Of a stretch of DNA of 64,000 nt, positions 7,147-16,524 are shown one piece after another. The notes beneath the pieces were generated by a model. The model worked only from the letters and a program-made list of their open reading frames with translations. It was not told the DNA's origin and made no database searches. Source of the DNA: HGM11501 sp045123995 (lineage in GTDB: Bacteria > Bacillota > Clostridia > CAKSNL01 > HGM11501); the NCBI GenBank assembly GCA_045123995.1, contig JBGVKY010000012.1, forward strand, positions 1 to 64,000. The letters run 5' to 3'. How positions within the stretch are numbered: position 1 is the stretch's first letter; each line of letters begins with the position of its first letter. A program made the position numbers and the translations under genes.

Positions 7147-8841
7147 TTATTTTTTGATTTCGGAAATCGCCTTAGCTATGGCATCATCCTTTGCCATATC
7201 GGTATAGTCCTTTTCGCTGCGGAGTTTATATTCGCAGATTCCGTCAGCGGCCTTTTTGCCCACTGTGATTCTTACGGGAATACCTATTAAATCCCAGTCC
7301 TTGAATTTAACACCGGGACGCTCGTCTCTGTCGTCTAAAATAACTTCGATACCTGCGTTTTCTAAGCTTTCTGTAATTTCATCAGCCAAAGCCTTCTGAG
7401 TTTCGTCAGAGTAATTTACAGGAACAACAACTGCCTTGTAAGGAGCAACGTCCATAGGCCAAATGATACCGGCGTCATCATGATTCTGCTCAATTATAGC
7501 AGCAACACAACGATTGATGCCGATTCCGTAGCAGCCCATTATTACAGGCTTAGCCTCTCCTGTTTCATCTGTAAAGTTGAGACCTAAAGCTTCGGAATAC
7601 TTTGTGCCAAGCTTAAAGATGTGACCAACCTCGATACCCTGAGCAGTTTTGATTTCTTTTCCGCAAATGGGGCAGATGTCGCCGTCAGCTATGCAACGGA
7701 TATCGGAAACTAAAGTGGCACTAAAATCTCTTTCGGGATTTACGTTTTCAATGTGACAGTCGTCTTCGTTTGCACCAACGATAAAGTTTCTCATGCCCAT
7801 AACTTCGTTATCGGCGATAATGTCAACCTTAAGGCCAACGGGACCTGCAAAACCTACCTTAGCACCGGTAACGGCAACAACATCAGAAGCTTCGGCAAGT
7901 GAAACCTCTGCTACGCCTAAGGCGTTGGCAAGCTTGATTTCATTGATTTCTCTGTCACCACGAACCAAAACGGCAACGATTTTTTCGCCTGCCTTATAAA
8001 TCATGGTCTTGACAAAGTCCTTTGCATTCTTTCCGAAGAATGCGGCAACTTCCTCGATGGTTTTTGCATCAGGAGTTTCTACCTTGTTCATTTCTTTCAT
8101 TTCTTCAGTGGAAGATTCGCCTTTTACACAAACTGCCTTTTCTATATTTGCAGAATAACGACAAGCTTCACAGTAAGCTATTGTATCTTCGCCTACATCA
8201 GAGATAACCATAAATTCCTGACTTCCTGAACCGCCCATAGCACCTGTATCTGCATCAACTATCATATAGTCAAGACCCATGCGGTCAAAGGTTTTCTTAT
8301 AGGCATCATACATTGCATCGTAGGAAGCATCAAGCCCCTCTTTGGAAATGTCGAAGCTGTATGCATCCTTCATTAAAAATTCCCTTGTACGCATAACGCC
8401 GAATCTGGGACGGCGCTCGTCACGGTACTTGGTCTGAATCTGATATAAAGTGTAAGGATAGTCCTTGTATGAATGAACGGAATCAATAACCGTCTGAGTG
8501 AAAATCTCTTCGTGGGTGGGACCCAAGCAAAAGTCCCTTTCGTTACGGTCCTTAAGGCGGAACATATCGTCGCCGAATCTGTCCCATCTTCCTGACTTCT
8601 GATAACATTCAGCAGGGAGAAGAGCACTCATCAAAAGCTCCTGGGCACCGGCTCTGTTCATCTCCTCGCGGATTATACGCTCGGTGTTCTGGAGAACCTT
8701 AAGACCAAGTGGCAAATATGAATATACACCTGCAGCAAGCTTTGAAATAAGGCCTGCACGCATCATAAGAATATGGCTTGCGATTTCTGCTTCTGCCGGA
8801 GCCTCTCTCAAGGTGGGCATAAGTAATTTTGTTGCTTTCAT
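7147..8841 (-). CDS. proS: Prolyl-tRNA synthetase
   Basis: The enzyme charges tRNA-Pro. It is a bacterial-type class II synthetase of 564 residues with the insertion editing domain: motif 2 region YRDERRPRFGVMRTREF, the editing insert from about residue 220 to 385 (AAFFGKNAKDFVKTMIY), motif 3 IGINRCVAAIIE, and a C-terminal anticodon-binding domain. The frame is open further upstream, but MKATKLLMPTLREAP at 8841 is the family's usual start and is preceded by AAAGGGG; the extra upstream region overlaps the promoter. No T-box is seen upstream. The mreB-like gene follows after 33 bases. Confidence 0.96.
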   Translation of the reverse strand: MKATKLLMPTLREAPAEAEIASHILMMRAGLISKLAAGVYSYLPLGLKVLQNTERIIREEMNRAGAQELLMSALLPAECYQKSGRWDRFGDDMFRLKDRNERDFCLGPTHEEIFTQTVIDSVHSYKDYPYTLYQIQTKYRDERRPRFGVMRTREFLMKDAYSFDISKEGLDASYDAMYDAYKKTFDRMGLDYMIVDADTGAMGGSGSQEFMVISDVGEDTIAYCEACRYSANIEKAVCVKGESSTEEMKEMNKVETPDAKTIEEVAAFFGKNAKDFVKTMIYKAGEKIVAVLVRGDREINEIKLANALGVAEVSLAEASDVVAVTGAKVGFAGPVGLKVDIIADNEVMGMRNFIVGANEDDCHIENVNPERDFSATLVSDIRCIADGDICPICGKEIKTAQGIEVGHIFKLGTKYSEALGLNFTDETGEAKPVIMGCYGIGINRCVAAIIEQNHDDAGIIWPMDVAPYKAVVVPVNYSDETQKALADEITESLENAGIEVILDDRDERPGVKFKDWDLIGIPVRITVGKKAADGICEYKLRSEKDYTDMAKDDAIAKAISEIKK

Positions 8842-8884
8842 TAAAAAAACCCCTTTTGCATACTGCATTATTATACAGTGTAAT

Positions 8885-8913
8885 ATTATAGCAGAAAAAG
8901 AAAGGTTTTGCAA
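8885..8913 (-). promoter_or_regulatory. Promoter of proS
   Basis: On the minus strand TTGCAA (8913-8908) and TATAAT (8890-8885) are separated by 17 bases, 43 bases before the proS start. Confidence 0.75.
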
Positions 8914-8930
8914 GAGGTTTTACTTAAAGA

Positions 8931-8959
8931 TTGATTTTTTTGGGAATATGGTATATAAT
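8931..8959 (+). promoter_or_regulatory. Promoter of the LTA-synthase-like gene
   Basis: TTGATT (8931-8936) and TATAAT (8954-8959) are separated by 17 bases. The -10 box overlaps an in-frame TTG at 8959, which argues against that TTG as the start. Confidence 0.75.
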
Positions 8960-9018
8960 TGACTTTGTCGTATTATGGCAAATTAAGTAAATTAAATGAA
9001 ATTCAGGCGGTGGATTTT

Positions 9019-10860
9019 TTGAATAAGGTATTTGGCTTTATAAAAAGATATTACTTTTTTTTGTTTCTGGCACTTACCCTGATTTTCCCTGAGATACTTC
9101 TTAAAGGGATGCAGGGGAAGGGATTTTTTGCGGAGGAATATGTAAAGACTGTTTCTTACATATTTGAGCTTTGCTGGATTTTTCTGATTATTTTCTTCTG
9201 CGTTTTTATCTTGCCGAAAAAAGCAGGAAGGATTGTTTTTTCGGTGGTGTCGTCTCTTTTTATAATCCTCTCTCTGAGCCAGTACATATATCACAGAATA
9301 TTCGACCAGTTTTTCTGGCTTAAAAGTATAATGCTGGCAGGTGAGGGGAAGGACTATTTCAGCTACGCTTTGCAGATGGTGGATAAAAGACTTCTGGTTT
9401 TTGTATCAGCGGCATTTATTTCCCTTATCATCGGATTATTCGGCTGGGAAAAGCCTAAAACAAAATTAAAAACAGGTGTTTTGATTTCCCTTTTACCCGT
9501 TATTACTTTAGTTTTTACACATGTAGGCATGAGACCTGAAATTCACAGAGATAATATGAACGTGTGGGATACATGGAAAAAGCCCAGGGTGGTATATAAA
9601 AATTTCAATGATATAAATAAGTGCTTTGAACTAACCGGTCTTTATCACCTTACTTATCTTGACCTTTATAAAACCATATTTCCGGGAGAGAAATATTCAG
9701 AGGAAGATCTTATAAAAATTGAGGAATATTTTAATTCCAAGGGAGAACCGGGTAAACATAAGTATACGGATATTTTTGAGGGCAAAAATGTCATTGCAGT
9801 AATGATGGAGAGCATGGACACCTGGATGATAGATGAAAAAACAACCCCTACCCTTTATAAAATGATGAATAAGGGGATAAATTTTACCAACTATAATGCT
9901 CCGTTTTTCGGGGTAGGGTTCACTTTTAGTTCGGAATTTGCATTTAACACCGGATTTTTCACTCCGGTAAGTGCCATAAGTGCATCAAATTTCAGCACAA
10001 ACAGTTTTCCCTATGCCCTTGCCCGTCTTTTTAAAGAGAAAGGTTACGCAGTAAACTCCTTCCACTTCAACAGCCCCGAGTTTTATAACAGAGGTATTAT
10101 GCATAAGAGCTTTGGCTACGATAAGTATAATTCCTTTGCGGATTTTAATCTTACGGGAACAGAGGCGGAGCTCGACAGTAATATACTTAAAAATGACGAG
10201 CTTTATGAAAAAATGACGGAACAAACGCCCTTTTTCAATTTTTTCATAACCTATTCGGCACATCTGCCTTATAAGGGGGACAGTCCCAAGCTCCTTTTGG
10301 CAAAAGAAATATGGGCTGATCGCATAAATGAAGAAGTTATGGAGGAGCGAAACAATATAGAAATTCTCGCATCGGATACAGATGAATTTTTTAGACAGCT
10401 TTTAGAAAGGCTCCAAGAAGATGACCTTTTAAAAGATACAGTAATTATAGGATATACCGACCATTTTGCTTACGGAGTTTCTGATTCTGAGCTTATAAAG
10501 GAATGGAAAGGGGACACCTTGTCCTACACGGTTCCTGCGTTTATATATGCCGAGGGGATAACGCCCCAAAAGATTGCAAAACCCATGATGACCATTGACT
10601 GGGCACCTACTATAGTTAATCTTTTCGGCCTTTCCAAAGAGGGAAGATACATAGGAGGAGACATTTTAGATCCCGAAAATCCCGGCTTTGCCTATTTTGA
10701 AACCTGGGGATGGATGGACAGCAGTATGTATTATATCCCCTCGGAGGAAGAGCTTTTTTCAGATCAGCAGGAGCATATAGAAATGCAGAATCAGAGGGTG
10801 CGAGACAGTATAACTGCCAACGATACGGTGGTTTTAGGGGATTATTATAAAAAGCGATAG
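9019..10860 (+). CDS. LTA synthase-like membrane sulfatase-family protein
   Basis: Members transfer glycerol-phosphate or phosphoethanolamine groups to surface polymers. About five helices occupy the first 160 residues and the extracellular sulfatase-fold domain follows. Likely catalytic residues are seen: AVMMESMDTW (metal Glu), GFTFSSEFAFNTGF at the site of the LtaS nucleophilic Thr, HFNSPEFYNRG, KSFGYDKY, and YTDHFAYG (metal Asp-His). The start is taken as TTG 9019, preceded by AGGCGGTGG; an upstream TTG at 8959 lies in the -10 box. It may make lipoteichoic acid or modify another polymer. A ComEC-like hydrolase follows after 9 bases in the same operon. Confidence 0.85.
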   Translation: MNKVFGFIKRYYFFLFLALTLIFPEILLKGMQGKGFFAEEYVKTVSYIFELCWIFLIIFFCVFILPKKAGRIVFSVVSSLFIILSLSQYIYHRIFDQFFWLKSIMLAGEGKDYFSYALQMVDKRLLVFVSAAFISLIIGLFGWEKPKTKLKTGVLISLLPVITLVFTHVGMRPEIHRDNMNVWDTWKKPRVVYKNFNDINKCFELTGLYHLTYLDLYKTIFPGEKYSEEDLIKIEEYFNSKGEPGKHKYTDIFEGKNVIAVMMESMDTWMIDEKTTPTLYKMMNKGINFTNYNAPFFGVGFTFSSEFAFNTGFFTPVSAISASNFSTNSFPYALARLFKEKGYAVNSFHFNSPEFYNRGIMHKSFGYDKYNSFADFNLTGTEAELDSNILKNDELYEKMTEQTPFFNFFITYSAHLPYKGDSPKLLLAKEIWADRINEEVMEERNNIEILASDTDEFFRQLLERLQEDDLLKDTVIIGYTDHFAYGVSDSELIKEWKGDTLSYTVPAFIYAEGITPQKIAKPMMTIDWAPTIVNLFGLSKEGRYIGGDILDPENPGFAYFETWGWMDSSMYYIPSEEELFSDQQEHIEMQNQRVRDSITANDTVVLGDYYKKR

Positions 10861-10869
10861 GGGATTTTT

Positions 10870-11685
10870 ATGGCGGAATTATATTTTCTGGGAAATTCAA
10901 CTAACGGCCAGATGTTCGGATGTGTTATAAAAACCGAAAATAAAACACTTGTAATTGACGGCGGCACCAAAGGAGATTATCCTTACCTGGCAGATTTTCT
11001 GAAAGAAAAATCAGGTGGGGTAGTGGACGCCTGGTTTTTCACTCATCCCCATCAGGATCATATAGGAGCTTTTTTGGGAATAATAGAAAACCGGCCTGAA
11101 ATAAAGACAGATAAGATTTTCTGTAATTTTCCGCCAATTGAAATGCTTAAAAAATACGGAGGCCGTGTGGAATTTGAAATTCTTATGTGGCAGGAAATGA
11201 AAGAGCTTTTTGACACTCGTTTTAAGGACTCTCTTCACACTGTAAAAGAAGGCGAAGTTTTTGAATTTGACCACATAAAAATAAATGTTTTAAGGGTGTT
11301 TAATGAAAAAATCACCCAAAACTTTGTTAATAACAGCTCAGCTGTTTACCGCATAGATTCCAAAGATAAAAGAGTACTCCTATTAGGAGACTTAGGTGTT
11401 GAGGGCGGAGAGGAAGTTATGGAGAAGATAGACTCAGAAAGCCTTTATGCTGATTATATTCAGCTTTCGCACCACGGACAGGGTGGAGTTAGTTTTGAAT
11501 TCTATAAATATGTAAAGCCAAAAGTGTGCTTCTGGCCGACTCCCCATTGGCTCTGGGATAATGATAAGGGCAATGGCTTTGATACGGGCCCTTGGAAAAC
11601 AGTTGAAACCAGAAGATGGATGGAACTTTTAGGAGCTAAAGAGCACATTGTGGCAAAAGACGGTACAGCTAAAATTTTAATTTAA
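10870..11685 (+). CDS. Metallo-beta-lactamase-fold hydrolase (ComEC C-terminal-like)
   Basis: The 271 residues form one MBL domain with an intact metal motif THPHQDHIGA near residue 59, an upstream LVIDGGTKGD, LLLGDLG near 175 and LSHHGQGG near 197. The arrangement is that of the ComEC-like hydrolase group, whose substrates are mostly unknown. No signal peptide is seen, so it is probably cytoplasmic. It is read from the same transcript as the LTA-synthase-like gene (9-base gap, AGGGGA ribosome-binding site) and is followed by cca after 8 bases. Confidence 0.82.
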   Translation: MAELYFLGNSTNGQMFGCVIKTENKTLVIDGGTKGDYPYLADFLKEKSGGVVDAWFFTHPHQDHIGAFLGIIENRPEIKTDKIFCNFPPIEMLKKYGGRVEFEILMWQEMKELFDTRFKDSLHTVKEGEVFEFDHIKINVLRVFNEKITQNFVNNSSAVYRIDSKDKRVLLLGDLGVEGGEEVMEKIDSESLYADYIQLSHHGQGGVSFEFYKYVKPKVCFWPTPHWLWDNDKGNGFDTGPWKTVETRRWMELLGAKEHIVAKDGTAKILI

Positions 11686-11693
11686 AACCGGAG

Positions 11694-12875
11694 GTGAGGA
11701 AGCTGATAAGTAAAAATGCGTTATACGCCATGGAAAGCCTTGAAAAAAACGGCTTTTCAGCTTATCTTGTTGGCGGATGCGTTAGAGATATTTTAATGGG
11801 CATAGCTCCCAGTGATTTTGACATTACCACAAATGCACTTCCTGAGGAGATAAAAAGGTGCTTTCCGAAAGAAAAAAAGATTTTGACGGGATTAAAGCAC
11901 GGAACTGTAGCTCCTATAATAAACGGTAGGGCCATTGAAATTACCACTTACCGCATTGACGGGGAATACGAAGATTCCCGCCATCCACAAAAGGTCACAT
12001 TTACTACAGAATTAAAAGAAGATTTAATGAGACGAGACTTTACAATAAACGCCATGGCGATGGACAAAAACTTGAATCTTTTTGACCCTCTTTCGGGGAA
12101 AGAAGACCTCGAAAAAGGAATAATAAGATGCGTGGGAAAAGCGGATAAAAGATTTTCCGAAGATGCCTTAAGAATAATGAGGGCACTAAGATTTTCTGCA
12201 AGATTTGGCTTTCGGATAGAAAAAGAAACTGAGAAAGCCATAATTAAAAACAGAGAGCTTTTATTAAACATTTCAAAAGAGAGGATTTACGAAGAACTTA
12301 AAAAGCTCTTAATGGGAAAGGATATGGGCAGAGTAATATTTTCCTTCAAAGAGGTTTTATATGTAGTAAATCCTTTACTTAAAAAGGCAGACATGAAATT
12401 TGTTGGAAAAATGTCAGCTCATCTTTCTGTAAACTTTGCTCTTTTGCTTTCGGGGCTTTCAAAAGAAGAAATAAAGGAGTTTTTTAAAAGCCTTAAAGCC
12501 GATAAAGAAACGACGAATGAGGTTTTGTCGTTAGCGGAACTTTCCCGAAAGGATTTTTCAGGAATAAAAGAGATAAAATATCTGCTCAGAGATTTTCCTG
12601 CTGAACTTATTAAAAAAGCAGTGGAAATAAAAAGACTGAAAGAAGAAATTGATGATGAAAAAACAGAAGAAATATTTGATTTGATAGCTCTGGCGGAAAA
12701 AACATGCACTAAGGTAAGTGACCTTTCGGTAGGAGGAGCGGATATTAAGAAGCTGGGCTTTAAAGGAAGAAATATAGGTATGGTTCTTTCGTTTTTACTG
12801 GATGAAGTAATTGAGGGAAAAGTAAAAAATGAGAGAGATGCTTTAATAGAATGTGCAAAAACACAATGTAAGTAA
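11694..12875 (+). CDS. cca: CCA tRNA nucleotidyltransferase
   Basis: This class II nucleotidyltransferase adds or repairs the 3' CCA of tRNA. Motifs are LVGGCVRDILMG with catalytic SDFDITT, then RRDFTINAMA, DPLSGKEDLEKGIIR and FSEDALRIMRALRFSARFGF. The length (about 390 residues) is usual for the Firmicute form without an HD domain. The start is uncertain: GTG at 11694 overlaps the strong ribosome-binding site GGAGGTGAGG, so the in-frame CTG at 11703 (next residues ISKNALYAME) is better placed. Both tRNA loci here also encode CCA, so a repair role is plausible. Confidence 0.92.
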   Translation: MRKLISKNALYAMESLEKNGFSAYLVGGCVRDILMGIAPSDFDITTNALPEEIKRCFPKEKKILTGLKHGTVAPIINGRAIEITTYRIDGEYEDSRHPQKVTFTTELKEDLMRRDFTINAMAMDKNLNLFDPLSGKEDLEKGIIRCVGKADKRFSEDALRIMRALRFSARFGFRIEKETEKAIIKNRELLLNISKERIYEELKKLLMGKDMGRVIFSFKEVLYVVNPLLKKADMKFVGKMSAHLSVNFALLLSGLSKEEIKEFFKSLKADKETTNEVLSLAELSRKDFSGIKEIKYLLRDFPAELIKKAVEIKRLKEEIDDEKTEEIFDLIALAEKTCTKVSDLSVGGADIKKLGFKGRNIGMVLSFLLDEVIEGKVKNERDALIECAKTQCK

Positions 12876-12909
12876 CGGGGTATTTCGGCGTTTTTTGTCA
12901 AAATATCCC

Positions 12910-12938
12910 TTGAACACACGTTTGTTTTGTGGTATAAT
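12910..12938 (+). promoter_or_regulatory. Promoter of the CarD-like gene
   Basis: TTGAAC (12910-12915) and TATAAT (12933-12938) are separated by 17 bases; the ATG at 12972 follows 33 bases later. Confidence 0.75.
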
Positions 12939-12971
12939 AAGATTATACTAAAGAAAATGAGTGAGGCTGAC

Positions 12972-13475
12972 ATGTATAATATAGGGGATATGGTGCTCTA
13001 CGGCGGCGAAGGTCTTTGCAGAATAAGTGCCATAGAGGAAAGAAAAATTGCAGACAAAAAAATAAGCTATTACATGCTTTCTCCCGCTAAGGAGTCCAGT
13101 GCGGTTTTTTATGTCCCGGTAGAGGGGAAGACTGCAAGTACCAAGCTCAGGGAAATTATATCTGCCGATGAATTTATTTTAATCGTGGAGTCGGCAAAGC
13201 CGGCAGAGTGGATTGAAAATGACAGGGCGAGACGTGACAGATATAAAACGGCGATAAATGAAGCGGACAGGGCATCTTTGGCTTCTTATGTGAAGGCTAT
13301 AAAAATACATAAAGAAGAACTTATAAGTCAAGGGAAAAAACTTCATAAGCTTGATGAATATTTCTATACGGAAGTGGAAGATCTCTTGTTTGGAGAATTA
13401 AAAACCATTTTCAGAATTGAAAGGACGGAAATTATTCCTTTCATTCTGGGAGAAGCGAGTCCTGAAAAATTATAA
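12972..13475 (+). CDS. CarD-family transcription regulator
   Basis: CarD/CdnL proteins bind the RNA polymerase beta subunit through an N-terminal Tudor-like domain and stabilise open promoter complexes. The protein begins MYNIGDMVLYGGEGLCRI, which matches the family's N-terminal pattern (YxxGDxVxYxxxGVxxI), and has a helical C-terminal half with KIHKEELISQGKKL and DEYFYTEVEDLL. At 167 residues it has the usual size. The start at 12972 is chosen because upstream in-frame codons overlap the promoter and GTGAGG lies 5 bases before this ATG. A terminator follows directly, so it is monocistronic. Confidence 0.85.
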   Translation: MYNIGDMVLYGGEGLCRISAIEERKIADKKISYYMLSPAKESSAVFYVPVEGKTASTKLREIISADEFILIVESAKPAEWIENDRARRDRYKTAINEADRASLASYVKAIKIHKEELISQGKKLHKLDEYFYTEVEDLLFGELKTIFRIERTEIIPFILGEASPEKL

Positions 13476-13479
13476 TTAA

Positions 13480-13505
13480 AAGAAGGAGAAACTCCTTCTT
13501 TTTTT
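13480..13505 (+). terminator. Terminator after the CarD-like gene
   Basis: AAGAAGGAG (13480-13488) pairs with CTCCTTCTT (13492-13500), followed by TTTTT. Confidence 0.9.
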
Positions 13506-13524
13506 GTTTTCAAAAAGCAAAATA

Positions 13525-13553
13525 TTGACTTTGATGACCTTTTAATGTATTAT
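13525..13553 (+). promoter_or_regulatory. Promoter of the acidic SLH protein
   Basis: TTGACT (13525-13530) and TATTAT (13548-13553) are separated by 17 bases; the gene starts 35 bases later. Confidence 0.65.
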
Positions 13554-13588
13554 TTAGATAGACAGAACATAAAGAAAGGATGAATTTC

Positions 13589-16345
13589 ATGAAAAGAAGT
13601 ATTTTTAAGATTGTATCTTTGATTTTAATAATGGCACTTGTTATGACAAGTGTGTTCTCCTTTGCCGTATTCGGTGAAGAATCAGAGGGAGAAAATCCTG
13701 AATCAGGTTCAAGTGAAACAGAAAACACACCTGTAGAAACTCCCGGGGAAGAGGGAGAGACCAATGGAACGGAAACTCCCGGAGAAAACGGGGGTGCGGA
13801 AGATTCCGGAAATACCGAAAATGGTGCAGATTCGGAAAACACAGAAACTCCCGGAGAAAATGAGGAAACGGAAGATTCCGGTAATACCGAAGGGGGAGAG
13901 GAATCCGGAAACACAGAAAGCGGCACCGAGGGAGAAAATACAGGCAATACCGATAATACAGAGGAAGATGAAAAGGAGCTTTCTGACATTTTATATGAGG
14001 GCAAAAAAGGGAATGCGGTTTATTTTGACAAGGATGATTTTGCAAATGCCTATAAAAAAGCTACCGGTGAAAAATTCGGCTATATAAAAATTCCAACTCT
14101 TCCTTCCACTACATACGGAAAGCTTTACTACGACTATGACGGAGAAGATGAGGAAACAATAAAGAAAAATGAAAAGCTTGATACATCTGAGCTTGACGAA
14201 ATTGCATTTATTCCCAAAAAAGAAGGAACGACAAAAATTACCTATACTGCTTACGGAAGTAAAACTTCATACCCGGTGCTCTCTGGAATAATAGAAATCT
14301 CCATAGAAAAAGAAATAGAAGCGGATGAACTTAGTTTTTCTATCTATAACAACAAGACCCTGGCTTTTGACGGTGATGAATTTGCAGAGATCTGTGATGA
14401 TGCAACTGATAAAGAACTTCTGGCAATTGTATTTACCAAGCTTCCAACCACGAGTCAGGGAGCAATTTACTATGATTACAGGGGGGACGATGAAAAGAAA
14501 GTAACCAAGATCGATGAATTTTTATATGATGACGAGGATGAAATTTCCGATTTATATTTCGTTCCCAAAAAGGGATATTCGGGAACAGTAAGCCTTACAT
14601 ACAAGGGATATTATACATCTTCAAAGTACTACGAGGGGGAAATTGAAATAAAGGTTAAATCCACCACGGCAGATGATGAAGACGACGAAGACGACGACTA
14701 TGACATTGACACCCTTTCTTTCTCGGTATATAACGATGACGAACTGGATCTTGATGGCGACAAATTTTTCGACAATTTGGAAGACAGCTTGGATGAAGAA
14801 CTTCTTGCCATAAGCTTTGTGACACTTCCTTCTTCAAGCAAGGGAATACTTTACTACGATTTTGACGGCAACGACGAAGAAAAAGTGGCAAAGGGAGATA
14901 AATACTATTACGCCGATGACCCGGATATTTCTGATATTACCTTTGTTCCCGACGAAGATTATTCCGGAACAGTAACTTTTGAGTACAGAGCTTATTATAC
15001 AAGCTCCAAATACTACGAGGGAAAAATTTCCGTAAAGGTAAAATCCTCATCAGGAGATGACGAGGACAAAGAGGGAGACGATGAAATTCAGACTATAACA
15101 GTGGAAGCAGATGTAAATGATTCTGTAACTATGGACTATACAAAAATCAATACAGCTTATAAAAAGGTTACGGGAAAGACTTTATACAGCATTAAGTTTT
15201 CGCTTCCCTCATCTTCTTACGGAACACTTTACTATGATTACGACGGAGATGATGAGGAAAAGGTATCTTCCTCCAAAAAGTATTACAGTTCAAGCGAACC
15301 TTATATCAAATATGTAAGCTTCATTCCTAAGAAGAACTACTCGGGAACAGTCACTCTTACTTATACAGGCTATTCTTCATCTTCATCGGCAAATGCAGCA
15401 ACCGGCAAGATAAAAATAACATATAAGGGAACGAAAACAGAAAGCTCTGAGCCCTCAGATAAAATCACAATAACATATAATGATGTTAAAAAATCAGGAA
15501 AAAAGCTCACCTTCGGAGAATTCAATACCGCTTGTTTGGAGGCTCTGGATGAATCTATCTATTACATCAAGCTGGGTGTTATGAATGCAGCGGCAGGAAA
15601 ACTATATGTAAATTACGGAACTTCATCCCAGACAGAGCATACGGCAGGAAAGAACTATTATACAGACAGAGAGCCCGTAATAACCGATGTAACATTCATT
15701 CCTCAGAACGGATTTAAGGGAACTGCACAGGTATCCTTTACAGGCTATACCTACGAGGGCGAAAGCTTCACAGGATATGTAAAGTTTAATGTAAAGAGCT
15801 TTACAAAGAGCTTTGTCGACGTTACCGAGCAGAACTGGTATTATGACAATGTAATGACCGTGTGTGACGCAGGTCTTATGCAGGGGTCGAGCGAAACCAC
15901 ATTCAATCCCGAGGGAACAATGACTCTTGCAGAAGCTATCACCATGGCGGCACGTCTTTACAGCAGCAACAAAAAGGACAATGAGACCTTTGTTCCTACG
16001 GGCGGTGCATGGTACGAAGTCTATGTAAATTACGCCATTAAAAACGGCATTATAAAGGAAGGGGACTTTTCAGACTACGGAAAGGCTGCAACAAGAGCGG
16101 AAATGGCATACATTTTCTACGGAAGCGTTGACGCAAGCTGGCTTAACAAGATAAATTCCAGAACTGTTCCTGATGTTTCAAAGGACAGCAAATACGGAAA
16201 AGAAATTTACGCCCTTTACGATGCGGGAATTTTGACAGGCAGTGATGATGCGGGAACATTCCGTCCCGATTCTGTCATAATAAGAGCCGAAGCGGCGATT
16301 ATTCTGGGAAGAACCGCATACATAATTTCCAGAGTAAAAAAATAA
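13589..16345 (+). CDS. Acidic S-layer-homology surface protein with five repeat modules
   Basis: The product (about 918 residues) has an N-terminal signal peptide ending near VFSFAVFGEE and a Glu/Gly/Thr-rich, highly acidic linker of about 100 residues with repeated ETPGENG and NTE. Five modules of roughly 115-125 residues follow, each with a core like GxLYYDYDGDDEEK, then FIPKKxYSGTV and YEGxIxIKV; the fifth (VNYGTSS, near base 15610) is most diverged. Three SLH domains close the protein (FVDVTEQNWYYDNV, WYEVYVNYAIKNGI, VPDVSKDSKYGKEI), anchoring it to the wall. The modules resemble cadherin/Ig-like repeats of Clostridial SLH proteins, and the Asp-rich loops suggest calcium binding (inference). 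The start at 13589 has AAAGGA 8 bases before it. Confidence 0.9.
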   Translation: MKRSIFKIVSLILIMALVMTSVFSFAVFGEESEGENPESGSSETENTPVETPGEEGETNGTETPGENGGAEDSGNTENGADSENTETPGENEETEDSGNTEGGEESGNTESGTEGENTGNTDNTEEDEKELSDILYEGKKGNAVYFDKDDFANAYKKATGEKFGYIKIPTLPSTTYGKLYYDYDGEDEETIKKNEKLDTSELDEIAFIPKKEGTTKITYTAYGSKTSYPVLSGIIEISIEKEIEADELSFSIYNNKTLAFDGDEFAEICDDATDKELLAIVFTKLPTTSQGAIYYDYRGDDEKKVTKIDEFLYDDEDEISDLYFVPKKGYSGTVSLTYKGYYTSSKYYEGEIEIKVKSTTADDEDDEDDDYDIDTLSFSVYNDDELDLDGDKFFDNLEDSLDEELLAISFVTLPSSSKGILYYDFDGNDEEKVAKGDKYYYADDPDISDITFVPDEDYSGTVTFEYRAYYTSSKYYEGKISVKVKSSSGDDEDKEGDDEIQTITVEADVNDSVTMDYTKINTAYKKVTGKTLYSIKFSLPSSSYGTLYYDYDGDDEEKVSSSKKYYSSSEPYIKYVSFIPKKNYSGTVTLTYTGYSSSSSANAATGKIKITYKGTKTESSEPSDKITITYNDVKKSGKKLTFGEFNTACLEALDESIYYIKLGVMNAAAGKLYVNYGTSSQTEHTAGKNYYTDREPVITDVTFIPQNGFKGTAQVSFTGYTYEGESFTGYVKFNVKSFTKSFVDVTEQNWYYDNVMTVCDAGLMQGSSETTFNPEGTMTLAEAITMAARLYSSNKKDNETFVPTGGAWYEVYVNYAIKNGIIKEGDFSDYGKAATRAEMAYIFYGSVDASWLNKINSRTVPDVSKDSKYGKEIYALYDAGILTGSDDAGTFRPDSVIIRAEAAIILGRTAYIISRVKK

Positions 16346-16364
16346 ATAATTTGTCAAAATTTGC

Positions 16365-16393
16365 TTTACAAAAAGTAAAGAATATGATATAAT
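16365..16393 (+). promoter_or_regulatory. Promoter of the uracil permease-pyrR region
   Basis: TTTACA (16365-16370) and TATAAT (16388-16393) are separated by 17 bases. Confidence 0.75.
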
Positions 16394-16409
16394 TCTTTTA
16401 GCAAAAAAA

Positions 16410-16500
16410 TCTTTAATTCGATGCAGAGACGTCGGCAAGAGCTTTTTGGGATTTTGACAGTTTACACCTTGTCCGCATGCGTCGGACAAGGTGTTTTTTT
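16410..16500 (+). promoter_or_regulatory. Probable PyrR-responsive transcription attenuator
   Basis: The leader carries ATGCAGAGACGTCGGCAAGA (16421-16440), which resembles the PyrR-binding loop of Bacillus pyr leaders (CAGAGAGGCUxGCAAGG). It ends in a strong terminator, ACACCTTGTCCG (16464-16475) with CGGACAAGGTGT (16483-16494), then a T run. It precedes a uracil permease followed by pyrR, the usual context. The match to the binding consensus is by eye only. Confidence 0.65.
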
Positions 16501-16524
16501 GGAAAAATTAGGAGGTAGATAAAA

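Noticed and set aside
12419..12973. An open frame of 184 codons antisense to the end of cca
   Set aside because: Ser-rich shadow of a Lys/Glu-rich gene; no ribosome-binding site and it overlaps the CarD promoter.
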